A DNA stretch of 64,000 nucleotides from assembly GCF_963678635.1 (NCBI RefSeq), contig NC_087062.1:71949345-72013344 (forward strand), written 5' to 3'. The notes below the pieces were generated by a model, which ran no database searches, was not told the DNA's origin, and was given only the letters and a program-made list of their open reading frames with translations. Shown here piece by piece: positions 1 through 11,045 of the stretch; the stretch's first letter is position 1; each line of letters begins with the position of its first letter. Source of the DNA: Symsagittifera roscoffensis (taxonomy: Eukaryota > Xenacoelomorpha > Acoela > Convolutidae). The translations under genes were made by a program, and so were the position numbers.

Positions 1-113
1 TGATTTTTCATCCGTTGGTCGGGACAAAAAGTAGTTGAGGTAGCCACGCGTGAAACTAACAGCAGCCATACATTATCAGTCGTGTCTTTGTATTATGATT
101 CACAAGGGACGAG
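1..113 (+). CDS. possible internal coding exon
   Basis: Frame 1 is open from base 4 to base 113 (about 37 codons) while the other two forward frames stop early. It ends at a good splice donor (GAG/GTAATC, phase 2). The peptide alternates hydrophobic and polar residues, like beta strands (it includes WSGQKVVEVA). It lies upstream of, and in the same direction as, the exons at 828-2594 and may belong to that gene. The phases do not join directly (phase 2 here, phase 0 at 828), so an intervening exon would be needed. The protein family is not recognised. Confidence 0.3.
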
Positions 114-827
114 GTAATCTCTCCTGCATGTTATTTTAATTTTGTTTTATCCATGTTAAGACTGGGTTTCAGTGTATTTCGTCTGGTAATCGCACTCACC
201 TTTCCCAATGTTGATTATATGTTCCCTCACTCTATTCTCGACAATTGCTTTGGTGTCTTCCTCTGCCACAAAAACTTCATCCAATTTTAGTCATAATTCA
301 GTTGCTTGAGTTTTCATCGTATGAAACTTTAAAACTACCGCAAATCTCTAGGAATAGTCAGTTGCTGAATAGCACGAAACATTGTCCATACGTGGTCATT
401 TTCTGAAAAAATAGTGAAAAAAATGGGAGAAAACAACAAATGTCACGATTAAAGCTGAATATGCTATATCACTCGGCCCCTTCTGCTGTCTATTTTCGGT
501 GCCTGATTTCGCTTAAAAAAGACTGGAATGCAAAATTTCTCCTGATTTTTGGACGCCGGAGCAATGATAATCATAATTGATGTGGTGCTGGAAAAATCTT
601 GAATATTTTCGGGTTTTTTACATCTACCTCTTTTGAAAATTACTAAGAAGTTAGAATATTTTGACATTTCTTTGGAGAAAAGAACTTAGTGATTGGAGAT
701 GGAATCACCCAATTAAGAAAGTAGAAACTAACGGTTATGTTTAACTTGAAGCCGCATGAGAGCTATCTTTCCGTTTTGGCACAGCGGCTTAGCTAATTGA
801 AAAATTCTTAAGTACCCTGGTGTTTAG
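114..827. other. probable intron or intergenic DNA
   Basis: AT-rich sequence between the possible exon at 1-113 and the exon starting at 828. I see no convincing coding frame, only short chance ORFs. A small exon may be hidden here, since the flanking splice phases do not match. Confidence 0.4.
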
Positions 828-1079
828 AACGAGGCCTCGGGCAAAGTGGAATCGCCTCGCGAAGACCAGGAGTTTATGCGGGAGTTCCTGTTGGAGCAGC
901 ACAATATAGACAGCAGCCGCTACTCCATGGAGCGACCCTACAGTAAGGGGTCGGTGGACTTGCAGAGACCTCTGGTGGACCCTGAAGTGTACTTGGGACT
1001 AAACACAGGCGGCACTATTCCTAGAGGCACTTTAAATTCACAGAGAAACAACGCTTCCTACAGTCAAGCACCTTCTAAT
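828..1079 (+). CDS. signalling protein tail, exon n (YLGL motif)
   Basis: This 84-codon exon opens after a TTTAG acceptor and ends at a GTGAGC donor, phase 0 at both ends. It encodes an acidic helix-like start (EDQEFMREFLLEQHN) and then a disordered Ser/Asn-rich segment with DPEVYLGLNTGG. The sequence before the first in-frame ATG is still coding-like, so this is an internal exon. The tyrosine motif resembles C-terminal phosphotyrosine sites of receptor tyrosine kinases such as the ErbB family, which is a resemblance only. The exon joins in phase to the exon at 1397. Confidence 0.6.
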
Positions 1080-1396
1080 GTGAGCAGTCCAATTTTTTTT
1101 ACTAAGTTGAGTGAAAAGTAGTTTTGAGCCAATTGAACATTTCAAGTGAACGAAGCAAATAACCATCATATATATGCAATCTGTCTATCAAGAAAATTCC
1201 AGTGTCTGAAATAAATGCATGGCTAATTATCGTCACCCAGACTGAATTACGCTAAAGTGAAATGGTAACAGAGCAGTGGTCTCGTATCTCATCGTCAAAA
1301 AGATGAACCGACTTTAAACACGTTCTCTTGATTTTTCTAGTACATATTTGAACTGAAATATTTGAAATTGAGACTGTATAGTTTCCGTGGTTTAAG

Positions 1397-1742
1397 GGAT
1401 CTGGAGGCACCATCGAAGACAACAACTACATAAACTCGCCCGCGGCCTCCACTCCCTCGACAGTGGTTGGGCGAACAAGTTCCCGCTCCAAGCCAATGAT
1501 ACCCCCTCCCAAACTGCCTCTCGCCTCCTCTCCCACACACCCCGAAGCATACCCCATCTCAGCCACTGGTCCCCACATGGGCCCAATGTCATCCTATAAG
1601 AGGGTATCGGGAGATGGTTACCCGGCACCCGGGGGATCAGGGCTGCAACATAGCTCCACTAACAGCACTGGATGTAGCCGAGGATCCGACGCGGACAATG
1701 TGTTCAACTACGAGCATGTACCAGACCACCGAATGAAACATG
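1397..1742 (+). CDS. signalling protein tail, exon n+1 (YINSP motif)
   Basis: The exon starts after TTTAAG and ends at CATG/GTTTGT. It is 346 bases long, phase 0 in and phase 1 out, which exactly fits the next exon. The product is Pro/Ser/Gly-rich and disordered. It contains NNYINSPAAS, a YxN site of the type bound by the Grb2 SH2 domain when phosphorylated, and FNYEHVPDH. No folded domain is visible. The donor is weak, but it is the one that gives an open joined frame. The protein is likely a cytoplasmic docking tail of a receptor or adaptor; the identity is unknown. Confidence 0.6.
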
Positions 1743-2112
1743 GTTTGTTGAGGCTGAATGTTACTGAGAACAAGCGAAAATTCCCTCCCTCTTAAACTAA
1801 CCAAGTGAACGATCTCCCCCTTAAAAACATGCGGTAATTTTATAAAACCAAGTTTATCATGCAAGATGCTGAATTCTGATTGTCTGACAAAGACTGCTTA
1901 CAAAAAAGTGAATGATTTAGGGGGTTGTTCACTAGGGCCTCTGTCTCAAGCTGATAACTCAAAAACTACAGAAAAGTGAATTTTCTTTTTTCTTAACTAT
2001 CTGAATTTTAGAACGCCGATTTTTCCGAAAAGTTTTGACCAACGCGAACGAGCTTGTTGTTTTTTAAATTTTAAGGCGCCCTATAATTTCTCATGGTGAC
2101 CTTTGTCTTCAG

Positions 2113-2594
2113 GGATAGATAGTCTCAGTTACTCCCGTCTGATGTCTCCGCAACCAGTATCCTCAGCTCCTCATGACTACATCAACTCACCCATAGAACC
2201 ACCATCTGAGGACCCCTTCTTGTCCAGGAGCTACAACGCCGGACACCACAATCCACTCCCTCAATACCCCCAGAATGCGGCACCCTCTTACCTTCACTCT
2301 AAGTCAGTCGGGCAGCCGATGATGCCGCAAAACTTGGTTCTTAGTCATAACCCCATGTACCCGCCCAACTACCACCCCAGCTCGAATTACAGTCCAGCCA
2401 CTGATAGCAACCCCGCAACTCCGATTAATCTCAACAACAATACGTCGCCCTTCTCGGGCTATAGTTCAATGCAGCCGCACCCCGCCCAAGTTGTTCAGCC
2501 GGGAATGAACACGAAAGAGCGAGGCAAAAAGAACAGCAAGAAAAACAATAAAACTTATCAAGCCATGAGCAACAATGCTTCCAGTTTCGTATGA
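2113..2594 (+). CDS. signalling protein tail, terminal exon (second YINSP motif)
   Basis: This exon follows a strong acceptor (TTTGTCTTCAG) and continues the frame from 1742 to a TGA stop at 2592-2594, so the visible C-terminal part is about 359 residues over three exons. It repeats the motif HDYINSPIEPP, with a Grb2-type YxN site. It is rich in Pro, Asn, Ser and Tyr and ends with a short lysine-rich block (KERGKKNSKKNNK) and the tail NNASSFV. Two copies of the same YINSP pentapeptide in separate exons argue for a conserved docking role. An EGFR/ErbB-like, insulin-receptor-substrate-like or Gab/FRS-like protein is possible; the sequence alone does not decide. Confidence 0.65.
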
Positions 2595-3330
2595 AGTAAC
2601 TTTGTGCATAAATTGTAATTGAACTTATTTATTGTCCCCTCTTCTCTAACAATTATAACAAGTGCATTTTTAGCAAAAAAACTGCTGTAATTTTATTTTT
2701 GTATCTTCTATTTGATATGGAAGTTTTATTCGCCTATCTGGCCTTTGTTCATTGTAGTTAATTTTTCTAATTAAATTTTGTGCAGTAGTTTTTTATTCTA
2801 ATCTAAATTGATCTTAACTGATATAATTTTTAAGAAGAAACGCAGAAAAAATAGTCCTTGGATTTGTGTAAGTGTCAATGCACGCAGTGAGACACATGTG
2901 GGTCGTTCATTTTTTCTCCAGAAAGTCTTTAAATTTTTATCACACTCAATCTTACTCTAGGTTGTTGTACCGACCATTCAAAAAATTGGGGAGAAACTTT
3001 GTTTTCGGGTTTGTTTCAGTTTTTCCTTTTTTCCCGCAAAATTAGCTACTACAAAGAGTCATCGGAGAGAGTTGAGTGATACAACATAAAGCCTTCTCAG
3101 TCGTGATTCGAACATCAAAAAGTTTTGAAACATTTTTCCCAGAGTCGAAAGAGTTTGAAGCTTTCGATGTTTCGGCTAAATTCGAGCGAGCACGCTTATG
3201 TATGCTTAATTTAGTTCGTTTAAAATAGCTTATTTATGCTTAATTTTAATTTTACTCGTGTAAAATTAGCTCTTGAAGAGTTGGGAATAAAATGTTCGGC
3301 AAGTTTTTTTATAATTTTGTTTTGTTTTTC
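2595..3330 (+). other. 3' UTR and downstream spacer
   Basis: AT-rich trailer of the gene ending at 2594. An ATTAAA polyadenylation-type hexamer lies at 2770-2775, about 175 bases after the stop. No coding frame is seen further on. Confidence 0.4.
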
Positions 3331-3545
3331 TCATCATTTTCTTCAAAATCTGTTGTCATTTTCTTCGTCAATCTGTTGTCATTTTCTTCGTCAATCTGTT
3401 TTCATTTTCTTTGTCAATCAAAAGTTCAACAAGTTTTTATGATTTTTTAAAAATTTTCTGATCATTTTCTTCAAAATCTGTTGTCATTTTTTGCGTCAAT
3501 CATTTTCTGCGTCAGTCATTTTCTTCGTCAATCTGTTGATTGACG
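3331..3545 (+). repeat. imperfect tandem repeat, about 23-bp unit
   Basis: A unit close to TCATTTTCTTCGTCAATCTG is repeated imperfectly several times, interrupted around 3425-3465 by unrelated AT-rich sequence and resuming to about 3540. It has the look of a decaying minisatellite. No gene overlaps it convincingly. Confidence 0.6.
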
Positions 3546-5044
3546 AATATGCTTAAATTATAGTTATACGCCAGATCCTTTAATCGCACCCCGCTGAAAA
3601 AACTACACTAATTTAAAAAAAAACTTGTGTAGTTTCTTTACGACTATGTGCTTGCATAGTAACCGAGTATACTTGTTTCCCTTTTAGTTTCATTTGATTT
3701 TAAATCAGATTCATTTGTTAGCAGGAACCTAGTTAAATTTCTTCAAAAGTGCTAAAAGCGCGAGAATAACCTTAATAGCTTTGAGGTTTGAGTGCGGATT
3801 TAAATTTATCGATTTCCCAGCACAACAAAAATTGCCTGTAGATCCCGTTCTCCAAAGAAGAGGCGAGTCGCTGAAAGATTCGAAAAATCAAAGAGCTGTA
3901 ATGTAATACTTTTTCTCCGAAATGTCAAAAATTGAATTTTTTGACGGTTTTCCAACTTTCTGATGGCTGCTGATTTTTTTAAGCATAAATTTCCTGTAAA
4001 GATTAGGTTTTTTAGTGTTATTCGAAGACCCAATTAAAGGTTTCGAGTTATTTAAAAAGTTATCGGTTACTACGGAAGTAAAACTGGTCGACAGCAGCTT
4101 TAAATGCAATTAATTAAAATCAATTAGGAAGGAATAAGTTTATAACAAACCGAATAAATATAGAGAACTGTCTGGAATCCACAAAACAACTAAGATCGGC
4201 AAAATGATACCGCACTCAATATCTGAAAAAAATGAACGTAGCGAAGTTTTATATAGGTCTTGGTGATTTTTTTTTTCCAGGTAAAAGTCTTGAACATTGT
4301 TCACGCTCAAGTTTGACATGTCCCAATTTGACTTCTGATTTCTTCTCAATTTCAGTTCATTCTTGTGTGAAAAGGAAGGCAAACTTCACTATCTAAACAG
4401 CAAAATTTAAAAGTCGACCTGATTGAATTATAATTTTGAAAAGCAATTTAAATTTTATAAATCTCCCAGCATAACAAACACTTAATCTAATGATCCATTT
4501 TTTCTCAATTTGAGATGATTTTAGCAAAGTGAAGAAAGTGGAATTCGTAGAACTTTAAGGCCAAATATATTTTTTGAGAGTTGAATTTTTATTCGAAAAC
4601 AAGTCAAATGCTTTCTGTTTCCTTGCGTTCATTGAGTCTTTTTCAACAGTTTGTTGGCTAATTTTTTTTTATGGAAGACATCAGCAGTCTTAAAAAGGAT
4701 CTTGTAACTTATTATCTCAACCCTTCTCCCTCTATAGTATCTTGTAACGAATTTCCTCCCCTATTAAGATAAAATTGTTTGAAAAAGGTTAATATGTCAA
4801 ATTGATTAATATGACTACATTATGAATGTTTTATGCTCTATCTATGGGCTCAGCTTCCATAATATATTTGTGTTATGTTTTTCAATTCTTGTAATTTTTT
4901 GAAGTTGCTTTAATGGCAATTTTTCAAAAAGTTTGACATTTCTCGGCTTGTTTTGTTGATTTTTTGATGTGTTAGCAAACCGCAGCCGCACTGCTGTCTT
5001 AAGTTTGCGATTACTTGGTCTAATCAAAGCCGGCGTTGACTTTT
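3546..5044. other. AT-rich spacer, nothing recognised
   Basis: Short chance ORFs only, with no domain, RNA gene or clear repeat visible. Confidence 0.4.
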
Positions 5045-5052
5045 GTCTGAAT

Positions 5053-5482
5053 CATGAGCGGATTTAGGGGGCGAGGGCGGTGGGCGGACGCGCCCCCCCC
5101 CCTCAGGGATTCGCCCCCCTATCGACCCAGAGGGTCACCCCTTTAAACTATTTTGAGATATTCATTTTTGGCTGACGGACCGAAAATTTTTTCTAAAAGA
5201 GCCTTTGGCGCCAATATATACTAACTTTTAGTGGGAAGCGCGCGCCGAAAAAAACGCGGTTTTTGGTAAAATTTTTCCAAAAAAAAAACCCTAAAATGCT
5301 ATTTTAGCCTATTTGTACCAAGTTTCGCCTTCGGCGCAGAAATTTTGACCAAAACAGGTTCTTTTTAGTGCTTTGGGAAAGATGTGAAAATCGTTTTAGT
5401 CAATCTAAAAAAAAGTCGACATAATTTTCCAAAATTTATGATAAGCCCCCCCCCCCTCGAGAAAATCCTAGATCTGCCCCTG
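5053..5482. mobile_element. hAT-like MITE with perfect 8-bp target duplication
   Basis: A non-coding element of 430 bases with G/C-homopolymer-rich ends. Its right end, read inward, is CAGGGGCAGATCTAGG; its left end is CATGAGCGGATTTAGG. Related copies at 46726 and 47121-47546 show the left end as CAGGGGCGGATTTAGG. The element is flanked by GTCTGAAT at 5045-5052 and 5483-5490. CAGGGG-type inverted termini plus an 8-bp duplication are characteristic of hAT transposons; there is no transposase, so it is non-autonomous. Internal landmarks shared by all copies are GGCGCC blocks and the GCGCGCGCC stretch. Confidence 0.8.
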
Positions 5483-5490
5483 GTCTGAAT

Positions 5491-6290
5491 ACAACTATAT
5501 AACCCCACTCATTTATGAAACTTTTCGTTTAAATAAGACGCATGCTGTTTGTGTTTTTTTTGTATTGAAGTTTTTTTGTTTTTAAATACAGGTTTCTCGA
5601 ATTACTTATAATTGCAGTACTAATTTGCAAGTTTTCTAGAAAAACCTGGTTTTTTATAGAGAAAAAACCAAAAAAAATAGTTCCATTCCAGCCTGTGATG
5701 AACAAAAACTTGAGCAGATGACCTGAAACAGCAGGGGTTTGCCTTGATACAATCGGTATTTTTTATATCTGTTTTCATTTCTTAAACGGCTTTAGAGTAA
5801 AGGTTAAAATAAAATTTATCAGATGAGGTCGAAAATTTTTTTAAGAATTGTTTAATTTTAATTAAATCTTCGCTCCGCGGAACTGCTTGAGAAGCTAAAA
5901 AAATATTTGGAGAGCATCGTATTTTTTACGGTAAAACTGTTTAAAAAAACGATAGAAAGGGATTTAAGTATGGTCATCTTGCGTTATGTAAATATTCTTA
6001 TCAAATCTTCTGATTTCAACCTTCGCTTTGAGAAACAAAAAACGAAGTAGTTGTAGTAAACTATATCGCTTGACCCCATTTGATATTTTTCAAAGGAACT
6101 GATTTTGCATCGAACAAAAAACACCCAAATACTCCGTTGCTTTCCAGCTTGGGGTAAACATACGTTCACCCAGATGATTTGATTCTTTGCGTTTATGCGA
6201 TCCACCTTTCGTAAATGTATAAATTAAAACATAATTGCTAGACACATCCATTTTTTGCAGAGATAGTTTTATAGATCGTTTTTATGCTAA
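5491..6290. other. AT-rich spacer downstream of the - strand membrane-protein gene
   Basis: No coding frame, RNA gene or repeat recognised. It follows the stop codon at 6292 of the - strand gene and therefore includes its 3' UTR. Confidence 0.35.
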
Positions 6291-6291
6291 T

Positions 6292-7229
6292 TCAATCGAA
6301 ATCTATTTTTTTCTGAAAATCAAATAGCCGGCTTTTTATACCCGAGTAATCTTTTTCGCCGGTCTTTGATAAAGTAATTTTGTTCCATTTCGAGTCCAAA
6401 TTTGTCTTTTCCATTTTCTTTGTTTTTATCGCACCCGAATTTTGAGCTGTTTTGACCACATTAGCCCAGCGCGAATTGCTTTTGCTCGTAACTTGCGAAG
6501 TATTTTTTTCTCCAAGTTTAGAGATAACCTTCATTTTTTCATTAGGAGTGCTGACTTTAGTTTTGAGAGGCGGTATTCGGCTTAAAACTGTAGCTTTTTT
6601 CATGCTAACGATCGCTGTTCCTGACCTAATTTTTTCCCCGCTTATAACGGTTATTGAATTCACGGAAACTCTTTGCGAGCCAGCAGAGTTGATATTCGTT
6701 TTGATTGTTTCTGAGTCGGCATTCAGATCTACTGAATTTGAAACTTGGTGGTCATTTTCAGCGATTTCAACTGGAGTACTACGTTTATCCGAGTCATTCG
6801 AACACCAGCGAACTGTCTTTAAAATTGATTGTTTTCCCTTTAGAGCCCAAGCTAATATTGCAGACATGATAACTAGAATAATCATTCCTGAAATTGCGGC
6901 TGCAATATAGATCCAAAGTGGTTGACCTTGGGTTGCGTTCGATGTGTTCGTTGTCGTCTTAAAGTTTGTACTGATCGGAATAATTGTTGTCGTTGTCGTC
7001 GGAATGTTTATTGGCGTTGTCGGAATATTTGTTGGTGTCGTCGGAGTATTTGTTGTTGTCGTCGGAGTATTTGTTGTTGTCGGACTATTTGTTGTTGTCG
7101 TCGGAGTATTTGTTGTTGTCGTCGGAATATTCGTTGTTGTCGTCGGAATATTTGTTGTTGTTGGAGTTATAGTTGTCGTAATTTCAGCTACGTTAGATGT
7201 TGTAGTTGGAGGCGAAGTGGTTGCAGGCA
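6292..7229 (-). CDS. membrane protein terminal exon: mucin-like stalk, TM helix, basic tail
   Basis: This - strand exon starts after the acceptor TTTAAATTTAG and runs about 312 codons to a TGA. Residues 1-100 are a Thr/Pro/Asn stalk built on repeats such as NIPTTTT, typical of a heavily O-glycosylated spacer. About residues 106-130 form one hydrophobic helix (within IYIAAAISGMIILVIMSAIL). The remaining roughly 180 residues are a Lys/Ser/Thr-rich cytoplasmic tail with no recognised domain. The exon begins with two bases of a split codon and joins in phase to the exon ending at 8878. This is a type I surface protein of unknown identity, possibly an adhesion or receptor molecule. Confidence 0.7.
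6975..7175 (-). repeat. short tandem repeat encoding the Thr/Pro stalk
   Basis: Repeats of roughly 24 bases (GTTGTTGTCGTCGGAGTATTT type on the + strand) encode the PTTTTN(I/T) units of the stalk. Length polymorphism between individuals is likely, as for other mucin-like coding minisatellites. Confidence 0.65.
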
Positions 7230-7261
7230 CTAAATTTAAACAGAATAAACTTTGCTACAGA

Positions 7262-7375
7262 AAAACTAGCAGATTTAGGTGGTGGGCCGTTTTCTAAGGC
7301 GCCTTGAGCGCAAATTTGCACTAATTTTAAAGAGAGAGCGCATGCTAAAAAAGAAAAAAGTTTTGGCTGAAATGT
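7262..7375 (+). repeat. fragment of the hAT-like MITE in an intron
   Basis: GCAGATTTAGG is followed by AAGGCGCCTT and the AGAGCGCATGC block. These match, in order, landmarks inside the element at 5053-5482 with large deletions. It lies in the intron between the exons at 8878-9174 and 6292-7229. Confidence 0.45.
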
Positions 7376-7456
7376 TGACAGTTTTCATTTGTAAAATACT
7401 TTAAAAAATCGTGCCCGTATGAAAATCTACCAGAAAAGAGAAGTTAAAGGTGATTG

Positions 7457-7575
7457 AGTGTTCTCATGATGGAGGGACCGAATGATTGAGAACTTTCAAG
7501 CAATCAGAATTGTTAGACGCTCCTGTTGGCTACATGATTTTTGCACATAAGCGAAGTCTTTATTAACACAAAACG
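7457..7575 (+). repeat. interspersed repeat, second copy at 63873-64000
   Basis: Starting at GTTCTCATG and the shared GGACCGAATG(C/A)TTGA block, about 120 bases resemble the sequence at the right end of the window in the same orientation. No coding capacity. Family unknown. Confidence 0.45.
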
Positions 7576-8877
7576 ACTTATAGTAGCACTGCAAAAATTT
7601 TGCCGTACGATTTGTGCAAAAGTGTTCTTTTTTTCCTTTTTTAAGAAATCGGTTTTAATTTTTTGCAATACCCGATTTCGTTTCCGCAATATTTGAAAGC
7701 TCTTGTTTCTGCTTGTTTTTTATCGCTCAGTATTAACTTTGGTGGCCTGGATTTATTAGATTTCTTTGAGGTTTTTGCATTTTCTCTGAGATTTTTGAAT
7801 ACTCAGTTCTGATTGGCTGAAAATAAGTGAAAGTTTTTTCCCAACAATTGACCCCTTCATCATTAAGGACGCCACTGTGTAATGCTATTGGTTTTTTTTT
7901 CAACGAAGCTTACGCAAAAGAAGGTGAATTTTGGATCTGGACAGTGATTCTAATAAAAAGCAAAAAAATTGAACGCATTTTGCCGGGAAGTTGAACAAAT
8001 TCGGCAGTTAACGAGTAACTATTTACACCTATGCTTGCCCTCAATTCGAGTGAAAATACGATGAGTTTGAAAAAGGAACTAAAAAAACAAAAATAATTTA
8101 ATTGGAAAAAATAGAATTTTTTCAAAATTAAAATTTATTTACTTACGTTTTTACAGAGATCTTTGTGGGGTTGGTTTTGAGCATTCAAAAAAGGGTACCT
8201 GGATCTTTTTGATCGTAAAAACAAAACCAATAATAACCACAAATGTAAAAATTGCGTGCACATCGAACGACGAAGTAAATACTTTCAACAAAATTTCTAA
8301 AACAAAATGCAACAAAGCTTCCACAAAATTTTTTGAGACCCAGGTACTCCCACTAGCAGTATTCAGAGAGATAAAAGAAAACTGAATCTAGAAAAAAAAT
8401 TAAATTTGTGATACGGAATCTAAGCCGACAAAAATAAGCAGACGGACGATAGTCCAAAAAAAATTCTAGTTCAAAAAAGAGGATTCGGCCCGGATTAAAG
8501 CCCCAGACCTTTGCTGTCTGAAGTTTATGTGTTACCATTACAACAGATGCGCGGGACGTTAAACTAAATTTGAATATTTTATAAAGCAAGCAATTGAATA
8601 GAAAAAAAATTAAATCTTAAAACATCCGGCAAGTAAGCCGACAAAAATTGAACAAGATCCATGAAGCTGACAAAAAATTTAATTCTGAAAAAATCCCCGT
8701 TACAAATTTTAAACCAGGAGATAAACTTGAATTTTCAGAAAATTTAGCATGCAGCAGCATAACAGCAATTGATTCAACTGATTTTGTTTTAAAAAGTCTA
8801 CATTCCGATTTGATAGCGCTTGCTAATCGCAAGCGTAATATCATACTATCAGTTTAGAGAAAATTTTTTTCACTTAC

Positions 8878-9174
8878 ATGCTGTTGAGAATAGAATAATT
8901 CTACCAGAAGGTGTCCGCTGACTGTCATCGCAGAACACTACATATTGCACTGAATAATCTTCAAGTGGTGTGAGCCCCTCAAACAAAACTGGAGTCAAGG
9001 GAGAGTCCAAGTCAGCTCTACTGAACTCCTTGGAAGCAGTGTGAGTCTGGGAGTCTCCGACATGCAGGTAGATAATCGCACTGCCTAATTCGCCCAACTC
9101 GCCATGCAACAGTCTGAATGAGATTGCTTCGGGTGTCAGTATCAGCGATGTGAAGTTGAATCGAACTTTTGGAC
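8878..9174 (-). CDS. membrane protein ectodomain exon (FN3-like beta-sandwich segment)
   Basis: A - strand exon of 297 bases, phase 1 at both ends, with acceptor CTCTTCAG at the high-coordinate side and donor GTAAGTGA at the low side. The peptide has the strand pattern of an Ig/fibronectin-III-like domain: VRFNFTSLILTPEAISFRLL, then FEGLTPLEDYSVQYVVF, where L(T/K)P.. Y.V is the typical FN3 E-F strand signature. It joins in phase to the stalk/TM exon at 7229 (one base plus two bases). Symmetrical phase-1 exons are typical of extracellular domain modules. Confidence 0.65.
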
Positions 9175-9853
9175 CTGAAGAGCGCAAAACAAATTTGAAA
9201 ACTAAAAGAAAATAAGCCGCAAAAACAATTTACTTTACTTTAGCCATCGATATCTTTCATATGATACAAAAAAATCCGTCAGAAACATTTAACTAACAAA
9301 AAAAGTAGAAAGTTCTGCAAATCAATTCCGAAACTCAGGTTCCCACGTTCAACTTCCAGAGCAATTTTTTAATTATAAACTTATAATTAGATTTTTTAAA
9401 TTTAAATATACGCAGTTTTAAATTCCAGCCATATGCAATTTTAGTTTGGTTGTGTCTATAATATGCCATGTCTATAAAAAACAATGCAGTAAGAATTGCT
9501 CAACAATTCAAAAGCAAAAAATGGCAAACACCAAATGTATCAAGTCTTTTATCATTTGTCGATTGCACGGTCATTTTCATTTCCTTGCTTTTGACTCTCT
9601 TGGTTTATAATTTCGTTACTGATTTTGCGTACAATTTTTTCTGAATTTTGAGTCGATTAAATGTTGATTAAGCTATAGGTAATTTTTAAGTTTAAAAATG
9701 AATTTTTTTGGCGATTTTTAGGTATGAATTTTCAGCAAGTTGCGTTGTTGGATGGGATATTGTTCAATGGTTTAAGTTTTCACATTTTATGAAATGTAAC
9801 TTTTGAGCTGATAGAAACAGGGAAGTTGAGCTTTGCTTCTGATTCTTACCAAC

Positions 9854-10141
9854 CAATGCATATTGTTATCGATGTTGTTGTGGTAAATGAGTCCACAACT
9901 GTTGCATTGCTCTCATCAATGGCTGAACACTTGACATCATAGATCACGCATTCCACGCCAATCCTCACAGTTGTACCCGAGTTAGAGTCATCGGATAGGA
10001 AAATGAGATCTGGTTTCTGGACATCAGTTGGAGTGAGGGTGTACTTAGTTCGAGCTGAAGGGGACGGAGGTATGACATGGCACTGCAGCTCGTAGGTATC
10101 AAATGATGAGTTATAAGTTGGCTGAAGAGCGAAAGCCTGCG
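9854..10141 (-). CDS. membrane protein ectodomain exon, upstream module
   Basis: A - strand exon after acceptor TTTTTTTAG. It encodes about 96 residues with four cysteines and beta-strand character (YELQCHVIPP, then GVECVIYDVKCSAID). Two overlapping donors exist: GTTGGT gives a 288-base symmetrical phase-1 exon that joins the exon at 9174 in frame, while GTAAGA, four bases further on, is the stronger consensus but would shift the frame. I prefer the first on frame grounds. Further upstream exons, including any signal peptide, are not resolved, so the gene may be cut by the provirus at 11046 or continue beyond it. Confidence 0.55.
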
Positions 10142-10252
10142 CTAAAAAAATTACAGAATTTTTATTTTTAAAGCGATTGGTACCTGAGTTCAAGACATGC
10201 ATCCATCAAAGAAACTGTATCTCACACAATAAAGTTTGCCTCGAAGTCTGAA

Positions 10253-10288
10253 TCAATGATGATTGTCATAATGGACAATCATCATTGA
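10253..10288. repeat. perfect 15-bp inverted repeat, 6-base loop
   Basis: TCAATGATGATTGTC, loop ATAATG, then GACAATCATCATTGA. It lies about 110 bases from the membrane-protein exon at 9854-10141, on its 5' side. Function unknown; it may be an intronic hairpin. Confidence 0.7.
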
Positions 10289-11045
10289 ACACCTTAAACT
10301 CTCATTTTTATAGCCATAAATATGCGTCTGTGGAATAAATTGAGTAATTTTCAAAACTCAAAACCCAACATGCAAGTCTTATAATAAATAACAAATTGTT
10401 CGCCATCTTGGGAAAACACCAAAAGGGCCAGTAGAAAAATCTCATCTTGGGGAAACGCCAAAAAAGCCAGTTGAAAAATGAAGTTGATTTACTCGCCCTA
10501 CCTTTTGTTTTTCTGAACCCAATTGCAGAAATCAGCATCACCTGAACATAAAAAGACTGAAATGGGCCGAGTAAGGAAAGCATTGAAAACATTTGAAGTT
10601 TGCTGGCATATAAATTGATTTTCTTAGACCGGGAAGTTAATTGGTTTTGTAAATAGTTTTGCCATTATGAGAGTGTCCGGTTCACGATGCATTGTGCTGG
10701 CAGTCGATCTGTTCTCAAGTCGTAAATTTTACTTGAACAGTCGTTTTGAACGTGTTTAGATCTTCAAATACCAACTAATAAATTATGTTATGCTTACGTA
10801 TTTTCAAAACACGCTTGAAACAAAAAAAATGATGGTCCATAAAGCATAACCTGTCACCAGCTAGAGTGCATGTAAGAGACCGCGACTAATTAGACAGAAC
10901 AAGGCGTCATAAAGATGTTCGTAATCATGATTTGTGATCATAAATTTGTTCCGCCCAATTTAGTTAGAGAAAGTCATAAGTTGATGTCCGGCAAAGAATA
11001 CGACAGCTATTAAGACGACAACTGCTTTTGATGGGACTTGAAGAC
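10289..11045. other. spacer before provirus A
   Basis: No convincing gene. A - strand splice acceptor (TTTTTATGTTCAG) followed about 40 bases later by a donor-like GTAGGG near 10500-10545 could frame a tiny exon, but nothing supports it further. The four bases before the LTR are AGAC. Confidence 0.3.

Noticed and set aside
3331-3545. CRISPR-like array
   Set aside because: Repeats are contiguous and imperfect without distinct spacers, in a eukaryotic context.
6922-7297. Val- and Cys-rich + strand frames over the stalk repeat
   Set aside because: They are antisense readings of the Thr/Pro repeat, whose - strand frame has a TM helix, a stop codon and matching splice phases.
8648-8857. + strand frame of 69 codons in an intron of the membrane-protein gene
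   Set aside because: The peptide looks fairly protein-like (TNFKPGDKLEFSEN) but has no ATG start, no clear splice sites and a similarly long antisense frame. Not enough to call a gene.
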